Positions 1 through 11,417 of a DNA stretch of 64,000 nt are shown in pieces. The number at the start of each line of letters is the position of its first letter. Position 1 is the stretch's first letter. Source of the DNA: Cercis canadensis (Eukaryota > Streptophyta > Magnoliopsida > Fabales > Fabaceae). The notes under the pieces are model-generated. The model saw nothing but the letters and a program-made list of their open reading frames with translations. It was not told the DNA's origin and did no database searches. The stretch is taken from NCBI GenBank assembly GCA_003255065.1, contig QAOA01004753.1, forward strand, positions 331,321 to 395,320, in the 5' to 3' direction. The position numbers and the translations under genes are program-made.

Positions 1-27
1 TTTTTTTTTTTTTTTTTTTTTTTTTTT

Positions 28-454
28 CACGCTGAAGGGCCAGCGCCCAGCATTGGCTTGGCCGAGACTGGCTTCTTTTGGATCCCAAATCAGTTAAATC
101 ATTATACCACTAAGCAAAGATCAAGTTAAGCTTAGTTTTAGCCCAAAACCATACATTTAACTTAGAAAACCAAAACACACTTCAAGCAAATTTAAACTAA
201 GAGCAAACAACCACAAAAACAACATATTATATAAACCTAGCACAACAACCAAGCAAAGAAAACCAACACAATTAAAGGGAAAGAACACCAAACTAAAAGG
301 AAATAAACATAAGAACAACTAGTCATGCAAAGAAAAGGGAAATTAATTTCAATCAAAACTAATCAACCATTAAAGCGAATAGAGATAAAGAGCTTGGGTT
401 GTCTCCCAAGAAGCACTTAGTTTATAGTCCTAAGTTGGACTTTCTCGGAACGGT
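28..454 (-). other. 3' non-coding stretch of the Athila element
   Basis: AC-rich, non-coding sequence lies downstream of integrase on the minus strand. It carries one copy of the GC-rich motif also found in the LTR (CCAGCGCCCAGC at about 41-52) and ends in a run of 27 T at the window edge. I see no envelope-like reading frame in this part; any would lie beyond the edge. Confidence 0.6.
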
Positions 455-969
455 TCACTTGGGATCTTCAAGGGTGAAGGAAGATTTGGGGAAATCTTTC
501 ACACCATCAATGTAGCTCTTGAGTCGCTGACCATTAACCTTAAACTTTCTGTCCATACTTTGAATTTCCACAGCTCTATGTGGGAATACTTGAACCATGG
601 TGAAAGGGCCCGACCACCTAGATCTTAATTTTCCAGGGAAAAGCCTCAAACGAGAGTTAAAAAGAAGGACTTGTTGCCCAGGGGCAGAGTCACGCTGCAC
701 AATATGTTTGTCATGCCATTTCTTCGTCCGCTCTTTATAAAGCTTAGCGTTCTCGTAAGCCCCCTGACGAAACTCTTCCATTTCATTCAGTTGAAGACAG
801 CGCTTTTCACCAGTAACTTGAAGATCAAAGTTTAGCTTTTTGGTGGCCCAATACGCATGATGTTCTAACTCAACAGGCAAATGGCAGGCCTTACCAAACA
901 CCAACCGGTATGGGGACATACCAATTGGAGTCTTAAAAGCCGTGCGATACGCCCAGAGTGCATCATCAA

Positions 970-1580
970 GCTTTTTAGACCAATCCTTTCTGTTGGCATT
1001 AACTGTCTTTTCTAGGATCCACTTCAGCTCCCTATTTGAGATCTCCACTTGACTACTTGTTTGAGGATGATAAGGAGTGGCTACCTTATGCTTTACCCCG
1101 TACTTGGCCAATAAAGTCTCGAACTGCTTATTGCAGAAATGCTTCCCCCCATCACTGATAATTGCTCTCGGGGTTCCAAACCGAGTAAAAATATGCTTTC
1201 GGAGGAAAGTTACTACCACTCGAGAGTCATTGGTAGGTAATGCAGCAGCCTCAACCCATTTGGAGACATAGTCAACCGCTACTAGAATGTATTGGTTATT
1301 GAAGGAGGATGGGAAGGGTCCCATGAAATCAATGCCCCATACATCAAAAAGTTCTACTTCCAAGACAATGGTCAGGGGCATCTCATGACGGTTAGAAATA
1401 TTGCCCGTCCGCTGGCATTTGTCACAAGAGGACACAAAGGTATGAGCATCTTTGAACAATGATGGCCAATAAAATCCCGACTGAAGAACTTTGGCAGCAG
1501 TACGATTAGCTCCAAAATGACCTCCATACTCTGACGAATGGCAACAATGAAGAATATGATCCATCTCCGCTTCAGGGACA
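970..1580 (-). pseudogene. Athila integrase region
   Basis: An HHCC zinc domain (H..H in the [15 protein letters not shown] segment, then CDKC) is followed by the catalytic core: D in GIDFMGPF, D in IISDGG and E in [12 protein letters not shown]-terminal extension continues to about 455. No chromodomain is seen, which fits Athila. Confidence 0.88.
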
Positions 1581-1829
1581 CACTTTCTGATGATCTGATC
1601 AGAACAATGTTTGTAGAGAAACGGGTCATCCCACAAATAGTGCTTCACATCAGAGTAAAACTTCTTCCGCTGGTGACTAGTTTGCTCCGGTGGAAGTGTC
1701 TTGGTTGCTAGAAAGTTTGCAAAATCTGCAAACCAAGGGGACTGTCCAGCTTGGATACGATAGAGCTGCTCATCAGGGAATGCATCCTCAATTTGTGGAG
1801 TGGAAGGTGCCTGCTGCTCATGTGGTTCT

Positions 1830-2260
1830 AACCGTGACAAGTGATCCGCCACCACATTCTCTTTGCCTTTTTTATCATTAATTTCAAGGTCAAACTCCTG
1901 AAGTAGAAGTACCCACCGAATGAGCCTGGGTTTTGCATCTTTCTTCTCAATCAAGTACTTGATAGCTGAGTGGTCAGTAAAGACTATCGTTTTGGTGCCA
2001 ATCAAGTACGGCCTGAACTTATCAAATGCAAAGACCACTGCCAATAGCTCCTTTTCAGTGGTGGCATAGTTCATTTGTGCAGGATTCAAAGTGCGACTCG
2101 CATAGTAGATGACATGAAAATGCTTAACCCGACTCTGTCCCAAAACAGCCCCTATGGCGAAATCACTAGCATCGCACATCAACTCAAAAGGGAGATCCCA
2201 ATCCGGAGCTACAATAATAGGAGCAGAGATTAAGGCTTTCTTCAGAACCTCAAATGCCAC
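1830..2260 (-). pseudogene. Athila RNase H region
   Basis: Residues [43 protein letters not shown] and [11 protein letters not shown] give the D-E-D pattern of gypsy RNase H. It follows reverse transcriptase and precedes integrase. Confidence 0.88.
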
Positions 2261-2449
2261 TAAACAATCTGCATCAAATAGGAAGGGAACCTCCTTAAGA
2301 AGTAAATTACACAGGGGTTTTGTGATCTTAGAGAAATCCTTAATAAACCGCCTGTAGAACCCAGCATGCCCCAGAAAACTTCACACACCTTTAACCGTGG
2401 TAGGAGGAGGTAATTTTTCAATGATGGCAATCTTCGCCCTATCCACTTC

Positions 2450-3000
2450 AACACCAGCAGCAGAGATTTTGTGGCCCAAAACGATGCCCTCTGTCACCAT
2501 GAAGTGACATTTTTCCCAGTTGAGCACCAGATTTGTTGCCTCACACCTTTTGAGAACTGATGAGAGATTGATCAGGCAAGTGTCAAAAGACTCCCCAAAG
2601 ACTGAGAAGTCATCCATGAAAACCTCAATGAAGCGCTCCACCATATCAGAAAATATCGCCATCATGCATCGCTGAAAAGTGGCCGGTGCATTGCATAACC
2701 CAAAAGGCATGCGCCGGAAAGCGAAAGTACCATAAGGGCAGGTGAAGGTAGTCTTCTCTTGGTCTTCAGGTGCGATGGAGATCTGATTATAGCCCGAATA
2801 CCCATCCAAGAAGCAATAGTAAGGATGTCCAGCTAGCCGATCGAGCATCTGATCGATGAAAGGAAGAGGAAAATGGTCCTTTCGAGTGGCTGTGTTGAGC
2901 TTCCTGTAGTCGATACATACTCGCCACCCTGTCACCGTCCTTGTAGGAATTAACTCATCCTTCTCATTTTTTATCACTGTTATCCCACCTTTCTTGGGAA
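2450..3000 (-). pseudogene. Athila reverse transcriptase region
   Basis: Conserved blocks in order are VVPKKGG, WRVCIDYRKLN, PLPFIDQMLDRL, FLDGYSGYNQI, FAFRRMPFGLCNAPATFQRCM and the catalytic FMDDFSVFG. This is a typical Ty3/gypsy reverse transcriptase palm. Confidence 0.9.
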
Positions 3001-3619
3001 CCACTTGCACCGGACTGACCCACGCACTGTCGGAGATAGGATAGATGATCCCTGCATCCAGAAGCTTCAGTACCTCTGCTCTCACTACCTCTTTCATGTT
3101 AGGGTTCAACCGGCGTTGGTGTTCCACAGACGGTCGGTAACTATCCTCCATCAGAATCTTGTGCATGCACAAAGAAGGGCTTATACCTCTGATATCAGCA
3201 ATGGACCACCCGATGGCAGTCTTGTGCTCCCGAAGCACTCTCAGTAGCTTATCTTCCTGATCGGTCGTCAAAGAAGCAGAAAGAAAGACTGGCAGAGTAG
3301 ATGAGTCTCCCAGAAACCCATATTTCAGATGCCCCGGTAACTGTTTGAGCTCTAAAGTCGATGGCTTGTGAATGGATGGCACTGGTCTACTGGCCCCTTT
3401 TCCTAGCTCTTCAAAGGAACGGTGGATAAAAATAGGAGCGGTGGCCTCAAGTTGACTCACAACCGCTCGAATCTCTGGATCATCAGGAGGAGAACTGCCA
3501 AGCAAGCATGCCTCAAGCGGTTCTATAGGACTTGTCCCTCTAACAAGATCTCTGGTACACTCATCAATGGTGTCAAGTCTGAAGCAGCTATCACCATCCA
3601 AGGGGTACTTCATGGCTTT

Positions 3620-4025
3620 GAAGACATTGAATGCTACTTCCTCATCTTGTACCCGCAAAATTAACTGTCCTTTTTGCACGTCAATCAGAGTCCTCCCTAT
3701 AGCTAAGAATGGTCGACCAAGAATAATTGGGATTTCTTGGTCTTCCTCCATGTCCAGAACAATAAAGTCAGTAGGGAATATGAACTTATCCACCTTGACT
3801 AGGACATCTTCAATTATACCCCTGGGGTAATTGATTGATCGGTCAGCTAGCTGCAATGAGACTGTCGTAGGTTTCGCTTCTCCAAGACCCAATTTCCAGT
3901 AAACTGACAAAGGCATCAAATTAATACTAGCACCTAAATCACAAAGGGCTTTACCGAAAAAAGAATTACCAATAGTACAAGGTATAGTAAAACTCCCTGG
4001 ATCTTTCAATTTAGGTGGTACTTTC
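3620..4025 (-). pseudogene. Athila aspartic protease region
   Basis: A retropepsin-like domain: PCTIGNSFFGKALCDLGASINLMP, in which the usual D-S/T-G active-site position reads D-L-G as in many Athila elements, followed by ADRS, EDVLVKV and IILGRPFLA (the conserved GRPFL of plant gypsy proteases). It lies between gag and reverse transcriptase, as expected. Confidence 0.8.
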
Positions 4026-4639
4026 TTTTGAAGAATAGCGCTGCACTCCTCAGTAAGTGCTACAGTCTCAAAGTCTTCCAGCTTCCTTTTGTGTGATAGT
4101 ATATCCTTCATAAATTTGGCGTAACTGGGCATCTGTTCAAGAGCATCAGCAAATGGTATGTTGATGTGAAGCTTCTTGAATACTTCCAGAAACTTAGAGA
4201 ACTGTGAGTCCAGCTTTTTCTTTTGCAATCTCTGAGGGAATGGTAGAGGTGGAACATAGGGGGGAGGATTGTCTGGAAACAATTTAGATGTATTCTCCAC
4301 AGGTGCTACTGGAGTCTCCACTGGAGTGGTGTCTTTCACCTCAGGCTCAACTGGCGTACACGGGAGCTTCTTGGTAGTGTCAGAGGGTTCATCCAAGGTC
4401 TTACCACTACAAAGGGTAATAGCCTTGATGTGTTCCTTGGGGTTAAGAATGGTATCACTAGGTAAAGAGCCCCTGGGTCTTTCAGCCAATTCCCTTGCCA
4501 TCTGCCCCACCTGAGTCTCTAATTTCCTAATGGATGCATCTTGATTACGAAACCCACTCCTTGTTTCATCCATAAACGTTATGGTTTTTTGAATGAAGGC
4601 TGAGGTTTGGGTTGTTAATTTCTCTAGTGCACTTTCCAA

Positions 4640-5854
4640 AGTGGAATTCTTCTCATTAGGTTGGGGTTGTGAAGTTGAACTTGGAGGAGGCTGTTGTGGA
4701 GATTGATAGGAGTAGTTAGATCTTTGAGGAACTCCTTGATTTCCCTGATTACCCCAAGAGAAATTTGGGTGATTCCGCCACCCTGGGTTATAGGTTGGGG
4801 CATACGGGTTATTCTGAGGTCATGGGGGATTACCCATATAGCTGACTTGCTCTTGAGAAGGAGAGCTAAACATATTACCAGGACACTCCCCATTTGCATG
4901 ATAACCTGAACAGAAATCACATACACTTGGAGGGTGACTCACAACATTAACATTCATAGTCTCAAATCTCTTGGAGAGGTCAGACATTTGTTGGGTCAGC
5001 AATTTATTCTGAGCTAAAATTGCATCTAGGGCTCCCACTTCCATCACACCCTTCTTATGCATAACTCTATCCCCTTGGCTTTGGTAGTCATTGCTGGCCA
5101 TCATCTCCAACAAATCCCATGCTTGCTCCGGTGTCTTGTGATTCAAAGCCCCACCAGCTGCAGAATCAACATTGGATCGCATGTAGGGTAGCAGCCCGTT
5201 GTAAAAAGATTGGACTTGAATCCGAAAATCAAACAAGTGATGAGGGCATCTCCTCAATACATCATTGTATCTCTCCCAGGCTTCACTCAATGATTCTCCC
5301 TCTTATTGACGGAAGGAGGTGATTTCATGTCTCAATCTGGCTGATTTAGCTGGAGGGAAATACCAAGTTAAAAATTTTTGCACTAAGTCCGCCCAGGTTG
5401 TGATACTCCCTCTTGGTTGAGACTCCAGCCAACTCCTAGCTTTATCCCTCACAGAGAAGGGAAATAACCTAAGTCGTATAGCGTCATCGTGAACCCCATT
5501 AAGCTTAACTGTATCGCATATTTGGAGAAAACTCGCTATATGAGCATTAGGATCTTCTATGGCAGAACCACCAAACTGGTTTTGCTGCACCAGCTGAAGC
5601 AAAGATGGTTTAAGTTCAAAATGATTGGCGTTAACTGGTGGTCGTGTTATACTAGTCCCATATCCCTCAGCTGTGGGAATGGAATAGTCCATTAGAGTTT
5701 TAGGTGGAGGATCAGGTCTCCCTCTTTGATCTTGATCTGCCATAGCCTCAGGTTGTGATTGCCTTGCTTCCCTTGTTTGCTTGCGAAGTCTCCGAGCTGT
5801 CTTTTCGATCTCAGGATCAAAAAGCAATGAATCAGGATGAAGAGTACCTCGCAT
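4640..5854 (-). pseudogene. Athila gag region
   Basis: This is the capsid/nucleocapsid part of the Athila polyprotein, next to the LTR and leader. Visible signatures include DYSIP, ITRPPVNANHFELKP, NQFGG, ICDTVKLNGVHDDAIRLRLF, a WERYNDVLRRCPHH segment and a zinc-knuckle-like cluster (CDFCSGYHANGEC). The zinc-knuckle region would bind RNA in the particle. It belongs to a broken element. Confidence 0.85.
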
Positions 5855-6001
5855 GCACCAAGTTTCTATGGAAGATATTAGTAACCTTGAAGAATCAAAA
5901 AAAGAATAAAGAATAATTGATTAAAAGAATTCAATTAACAGAAAAATAAGGCTCCAAACTAGGACCTTATTAGTTACTATTAATATTGCTAAATACCATA
6001 A

Positions 6002-6019
6002 TCCCCGGCAACGGCGCCA
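6002..6019 (-). other. tRNA-Asp-type primer-binding site of the Athila element
   Basis: The plus strand reads TCCCCGGCAACGGCGCCA, the 3' end of plant tRNA-Asp including the CCA end. The minus-strand RNA therefore carries the complementary site a few bases after the LTR end, as expected for Athila elements. Confidence 0.9.
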
Positions 6020-6025
6020 AAAACT

Positions 6026-7515
6026 TGTTGGTTTAAAAGATTGCTACCGGCAAGTATACCGGGCCACACAAGTAGTATATAAAAGTGAGTAGAGTATCGT
6101 CCTCAGGGATTTAACGTTAGCAAGTACCAATTTCACTAACAATGATTCTATTTGGAATGATAAATGTTTTGGTTTGGAGAAAGATATATCTAAATGATTA
6201 TGAACAATCAAATAACTAAAGCTAGCTAATAAGTCTCAACAACTTGGCAGAAATTTTGGTTGAAGAGATTTACAAGGAAATAAAGAAAGTTAGGGGTTAA
6301 TTTCACTTGGTTTGGACTCCGGTTATTTCATAGACAAAACAACCTTTGAATTACTGAAGAATACATTATCTTAGCTACAAATCCTTTGTTGTTAGCCAAT
6401 TTCCCTAAATTGATTGAACCCAATCCCTTGGAGAAACAATCCTCCCTATGCCAACTAATTGCCCAATTCCTTGGTACAATTAACTTGTCTAGGTGATTAA
6501 GCTCTAGGAAATTACTTAAAACCACATAAACTAAGTTATCTATTCCTAGATTAACTTGAGTTATGGAAGAAATTACAAGAGCATATTCATATCTTACTAT
6601 CCCTAGCATCAACATGAATCAATAAACCATTCAAATGGTAGCTAAGCATTTAAAGGCATTAAGAGCGGTAAAATCTACTCCAACAAAGAGACTTGCATTA
6701 AAATAACTTCATTCAACAATAAAGCTTCATCCAAACCTAGCTACATCAAACCCCTAACTAAAGGGGGTTTAGCTATTCATAGCTACAACAGAGAAATATA
6801 GAGAAAAAGAGTTCATTAAGAGAGAAGAGAAGAAAAACTAGATGAAATCTGGGTTGAATCCTCCAAAAGTGCTCTAGCTCCTTCCTCTTCTTTGTTCTTG
6901 ACGGCTCTTCTCCGGATTGCCTTCTTTTCTCCCTCTTGTTCCTTTTTATAGGTAGGTTATGGCCAAGAGAATGGTGGAAAGACACCTCAGCAATGAAGCC
7001 AGCGCTGGGCGCTGCGATACCAGCACTGGGCGCTGGACAATGAAGACAAGACAGGTTCTGATGCTGGATGTCTGGCGCTGGGCGCCAGGATTACTGGGAC
7101 TTCTCGGACATGCTAGCGCTGGGCGCTGGATTTCTGGCGCTAGGCGCTGACTTGTAGAGCGCTGAAATTCCTCTCTGCCATGCTGGCGTGGGCGCTGGCT
7201 GGCTAGGCGCTGGACTTCTTCTCTGCCATGCTGGCGCTGGGCGCTGGCTGGTCAGAGAGCTTTTCCAGCACTTGTGTTGTCCCGTTTAGTTCCTTCTTCA
7301 CCCTCCTAATGCTCTAACCTTCAAGATCACTCAAAAAGGGACTATGAATGAGCTAAAAACATGCTAGTAAGTTAAATAAAACTATAACTTTGACACTAAC
7401 TAAAATTAATAAATAACTAGAGAATATGATACATATTCATGCAAAAATGACTTAAGAGCTAGCCAGATAAAGCATAATTGGAGCTATAATAATTCTATTT
7501 TATGGAATTATCGCA
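6026..7515 (-). repeat. 5' LTR of the Athila element
   Basis: On the plus strand it begins TGTTGGTTTAAAAG at 6026 and ends near TATCGCA at 7515, so it has TG...CA ends and is about 1.49 kb. The right limit is set by the return of RHD3-like intron sequence that matches position 25,406 onward in block A. A TATA box on the minus strand (CCTTTTTATA on the plus strand, 6941-6950) marks the likely U3/R region. The GC-rich repeat cluster at about 6,998-7,250 lies just upstream of that box in U3. The target-site duplication cannot be checked because the other flank is outside the window. Confidence 0.75.
6998..7250. repeat. cluster of GC-rich near-palindromic motifs in Athila U3
   Basis: About ten copies of a motif close to GCGCTGGGCGCTGG or its shorter forms are scattered, in an otherwise AT-rich element, over some 250 bp. 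Copies start at about 6,999, 7,022, 7,074, 7,113 and 7,136 and continue to about 7,245. The spacing is irregular, so it is not a simple tandem repeat. The cluster sits upstream of the LTR TATA box on the minus strand. Confidence 0.75.
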
Positions 7516-7617
7516 CAACTTTCATATAAAGAAATTTAACAAATTTGTAGCAATACCTTATAATTTATACTACAGAATATCCAAGTTAATTTTCTTTTTA
7601 AGAAAAGAAACTCTTAC

Positions 7618-9196
7618 ATATTTACTAAAACTACATCTGCTATAGCCAGAGCAAAACGAGCACTCCGCTTTCAAATGCAGTATCATCCTGAAAAGGAAAG
7701 AAAGCCATGCATGGACAAGTGAGTATTTTATAAATAGAGATTATTGCACATATTCATTCCGATTTGTTACTCAATGGTAATTTTGTCCCTAAACTTATTC
7801 TATTTATATATCTTTCTTTTGGTTACATGACCACAAGGAAATGGAGATAGAGAGAAGCGCTAACTTAGCAAAACCCTTAATTTTATCATCTTTCAACTCA
7901 AGAAAGAATATGTCTATATTCTTTGTTTGTGTATGTCAATTTTATGAGAAAGATAAAGTCAATCATGGCAATAAAATCGATTACCGTGTTATGGTATAAA
8001 TTTAGAAGCAGAATTAATTTAGGGCAAATACAAGCATCAAACCTCTCTTCTTTCACTTCCATCTCTGTACCCTCTATATCCATCACAAGAGTTGGAGGTT
8101 CTATGTCAGGGCATCTTGCCAACCAAATCCCTTGAGTTGTTTGAGACCTAAAAATAATCCAATACTCGTCATATAATTTGTTAAAAGCAACGAGATACAC
8201 ACTTGCAATTCAGAATTACATACCTTCCTTCAGAATCGTCCATTAACTTGAATTTTGTATGAAACAAATGATTGAGAAATGTGCTTTTCCCTGTAGAAAC
8301 CAGGTAATAGGAAAAATGGCACTCATAGATGTCAAGGCTAAATTAAGAGTGGTAAGAATATTTATCTGTGTACTTTTATTTCATTTAACTTTGTGGACAA
8401 TAAGGTTATTGAATGAAGAACAATGCATACCGCTACTTTGTGGACCCATTATAGCCACTACAGCATATGAACAACCATATTCGTAGAGATTTACTTTCCT
8501 AGCAAAATCTTCCAATCTCATGTCCTCGAAGTTGCCATCTCCATCGATGAGTTGAAAAGCAAGGTCATCATCACTCTTGACTAGATGAGTGAATTTTATA
8601 TTAGTGTCTTATTGACAAGTAGTGCTAGGTTGCAAAACATCATAAGCGAAATAAATTAAAATATTTATAGAAAGAAATTATGATTTATTTTTCATGGTTT
8701 TTCCAATTCAAATAATAGCTAATCCCTGTAGTAAACTAGAATAATTAGGACAAGAGTACATTTACTAATCAAAACCAAACATTAACAATTATAGAAGTCA
8801 TGACCAGCCCCCTATAAACAGGCCAAGTAAATTTAGCTTTACAGAGTGAAACATCTACTAAGCCACATCCTCAAATAAAATTATCAAAACCCTGCATTCT
8901 TGTACTAAGCCTCCCGAAGGCTCAGAAGACTGGAGAAACTCCCACTCTTTTGATCTAGAATCTCAAAATTCCCTTATTAAAAAACCATCCGCAATCTCCA
9001 GTTGAGTCTCTAAGTTAAAAACCATGCCAAAAAGAATTACATTATTACCTTCTCCCTGCTTTGCCGAAGCTTTCCTATATAAACCTCTGAAATCTGCAAG
9101 ATCAAAATATGTTTTGATAATCAAGCAAAACAATAAATTTTGAACAACAGACAGTGCTTAAAGTAAATAGATGGGAAATCTCAGAGGCCTACTCAT
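7618..9196 (-). pseudogene. RHD3-like GTPase, third copy, 5' exons only
   Basis: Exons 1-6 of the RHD3-like gene described at 17,339-27,090 are recognisable, including the ATGA/GTAGG first exon (ATG at 9194-9196), the LIDGDG-type N-terminus with GPQSSGK and the [15 protein letters not shown] segment. Exon 5 has two extra bases and exon 6 lacks one base, so the frame is lost. Exons 7-22 are absent because the Athila element occupies the following intron. The surrounding block (7,516 to about 10,815) also matches the upstream regions of blocks A and B, so three copies of this locus exist in the window. Confidence 0.85.
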
Positions 9197-10428
9197 TCTT
9201 AAGAATTGAGTTTGCTCTTTAGCTTCAGAAGAGAAAGAAGAAATCAGATATTAAGGGACTAGGAGGGAAAGAAGATGGAAGTGCAGGGCTTTCTATTGTC
9301 AAAGAGGGAAAGGAAGAAGAGAGAATCTATATATATAGATGAGAGTTGAGAGAGTAACAATACTTATCTGAACGAGCACTTTAACTGGGACAGAGTGTAA
9401 AACAAAATTCCTGTCTAGGCCCTCAAGCAATGCCATATTCTTTCTTTTTTCTTTTTGGCCAGAAAGTAAAGCGTTATTCAGATGCACTTTGTATCGGTGT
9501 ACTGGTAGTTACTAAACCAATACTTCGTAGAAATTAAGGTAACCGTTTGCCATACCCATATTAAGTTCTTAGTTGCTGCCTCTGTGTTTGCTACGAACGC
9601 TGGCACCTACTCAATCAAATAATTCGAGTTAAAACTTAGTTTAGACTTATTTATTTGTGTTTTTGGCCAAGGACTTATTTATGTTGTTAGTTAATAGTTT
9701 TTTCCCTGATAGTTTATTAAAATTCAAACACATAATGTTATAACGATTTTTTACACATAATATATATATCGGGGATTCTATGATACTACGTAAGTATGTC
9801 ATACTACACTGACGTGGCAAGTATACATAATTTTCATATTTTATTATATATAAAATATAATTTATTTAATTTTTTAAACAAACTTAAAAACAATTAATTT
9901 TTACACATGTCATTCATTTATTGGTTATTCCTATGTAGTATGACATACTACATAAATACTAAAAGTATCTAAGAAACCTCCTATATATATATATATTGAC
10001 TTATTTTATTTTTTGATATTTAGGATCACTAAGTGCTAAAATACATTATTTGAATTGCTTTTTTTATTCCAAACTTTTTTGCTCTATAGGCAGAGTTGGT
10101 TAGAATATTATAAATGTTTAGGAATATAAAATCATTCTTGAAGTGCATCATGCGTTTAGTTGTGGGAGTTAGATAAAGAAAAAGTTGACTTGAGAAGATG
10201 GAGAAAAAGTGTTCTTGGATAAGAAAGAGATAATACATAAAGGTCATGCAACTTGAAGAAAATTCCTAAACTGAAGTACGGGTAATTCCTAATTTTTTTT
10301 TTTTTTTTNGTTTTAATAGTAAGGGCACTCTCAGTCTAGCTTTTATATTTTTTAAAACGGCAATATTAAAGTGAACATCCTCAGTTAAACTTGTAAAGCT
10401 AGTAGCCTACCATCCATGTATACAAAAT
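9197..10428. other. upstream region of the broken RHD3-like copy
   Basis: This matches the sequence upstream of the two complete RHD3-like genes (27,091-27,850 and 57,671-58,600), except for a MITE at 9,771-9,981. A T-rich run with one N lies near 10,292-10,310. No protein-coding gene is supported. Confidence 0.6.
9771..9981. mobile_element. MITE, 211 bp, present only in the first RHD3-like block
   Basis: Imperfect terminal inverted repeats: the left end GGGGATTCTATGATAC pairs with the reverse complement of the right end, GGAGGTTTCTTAGATAC, and both continue into a GTATGTCATACTAC stretch. The equivalent positions in blocks A and B have only TATATATA, which is the empty site; the target duplication is therefore ambiguous within TA repeats. 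Superfamily undetermined; a Mutator or hAT origin is possible. Confidence 0.7.
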
Positions 10429-10815
10429 TGCTAGATATAAAATTATTCATGGGCTTTCACCTAACAGTTTAAACTTTTAGGTTAAATCGGTTCTTAACAT
10501 AATATTAGAGCCTCTTTGACCAAGCGATTAGGAGATCAAATCCTTCTACCCCCACTTAGTCAATTAAATTGAAATTTCATCACAATGTATAATTGACATG
10601 TGCTTTGTCCATGCTTCAAGCCCAAAAGGCTTTTGCATGCTGGGACGTGTTAGATATAAAAATATTATTAGGCCTTCACCTAACAATTTAAGTTTTTGGG
10701 TTGAATCGGTTCTTTGACATGGTATCAAAACATCTTTGACCAAGAAGTCAGGAAATCATATCCTTCCACCCTCACTTTCTCAATTAAATTAAAGTTTCAG
10801 CACAAAGTATAAGTG
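10429..10815 (+). mobile_element. TRIM (miniature LTR retrotransposon) with an extra internal segment
   Basis: Two LTRs of 71-72 bp (10,429-10,499 and 10,648-10,719) flank about 150 bp with a degenerate initiator-Met primer site after the first LTR (TAATATTAGAGCC; the consensus would be TGGTATCAGAGCC) and a purine-rich tract before the second. A second internal segment beginning TGGTATCAAAACATC follows the right LTR, giving LTR-internal-LTR-internal. It is non-coding and old. A matching LTR sits at the equivalent place in block B (58,606), so the insertion predates the duplication. Confidence 0.8.
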
Positions 10816-11345
10816 AACCTATATATATTGGGTTCATGATGTGAGTGTATGCATATATGAATATGATTGCATGGAACATAGAGGCGAGAAAGGCTGCTTT
10901 TTGTAATGCTAAGAACTGGAACTCATGTTATTCTTCAATTTTTCAGTAGACAAAACTTGTTAAATGAAATAAACCTGATTTATTCTGATTTACAGCAATT
11001 AAAAAGAGTAGTATCTTGAAGAGAGGCCTCTTTCTTTGTTGGCACAGGGAGGTGCCTTTGTTGTTTCATTTATGAGAAATTCCATATAGTCATTTCCATC
11101 ATAATTATATTTGATCTGTAACATGTCTTTAAAATGATATAAAAAGTACTCTACTGTCCCTTAGACCCAAATGAAGAGATAGAACTTACAAAATCAATTT
11201 CATCAAAAAGCCACCATGCGTGCACCAAATAGTTCCTAGATTTTAATATATTGTAGAAATTCCACTCCATATAGCCAGAAACTATTAACATTTTTCAACA
11301 AGAAAATGCTAGAGAAATCCATGCGACCTTATATTCTCCCTTGCC
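10816..11345. other. intergenic sequence before block A
   Basis: No gene is supported. Similarity to block B starts at about 11,087 (ATATAGTCA, matching about 46,153), which I take as the left edge of duplicated block A. Confidence 0.5.
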
Positions 11346-11353
11346 TATATATA
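11346..11353 (+). promoter_or_regulatory. TATA box of the small secreted peptide gene
   Basis: TATATATA lies 65 bp upstream of the ATG at 11,418 and is kept in block B at about 46,420. Spacing suits a short 5' leader. Confidence 0.55.
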
Positions 11354-11417
11354 GATGATTTAGTGATAGACTTACTAAACCAGTAAATCACAAAAAAGTT
11401 TACAAGCTACAGAACTT

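Larger units (their letters stand above)
1..7515 (-). mobile_element. Athila-lineage Ty3/gypsy LTR retrotransposon, left end outside the window
   Basis: Read on the minus strand the order is 5' LTR (7515-6026), a primer-binding site matching plant tRNA-Asp, gag, protease, reverse transcriptase, RNase H, integrase and a 3' non-coding stretch that runs off the window. The tRNA-Asp primer site, the gag type (ITRP, NQFGG, ICDTVKLNG and WERYNDVLRRCPHH motifs) and the pol order place it in the Athila group of plant gypsy elements. The 3' LTR is not in view. The coding region is long and readable but broken, with about three breaks, so it looks fairly young. It lies in intron 6 of an RHD3-like copy, whose intron sequence resumes at about 7516. 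Confidence 0.9.

Noticed and set aside
1-27. T run as the poly-A tail of a retroposed transcript
   Set aside because: It lies at the window edge inside a continuous Athila 3' region; no separate element body or target duplication is visible.
28-454. Envelope-like frame of Athila
   Set aside because: No long open frame or membrane segment is in this stretch; if present it lies outside the window.
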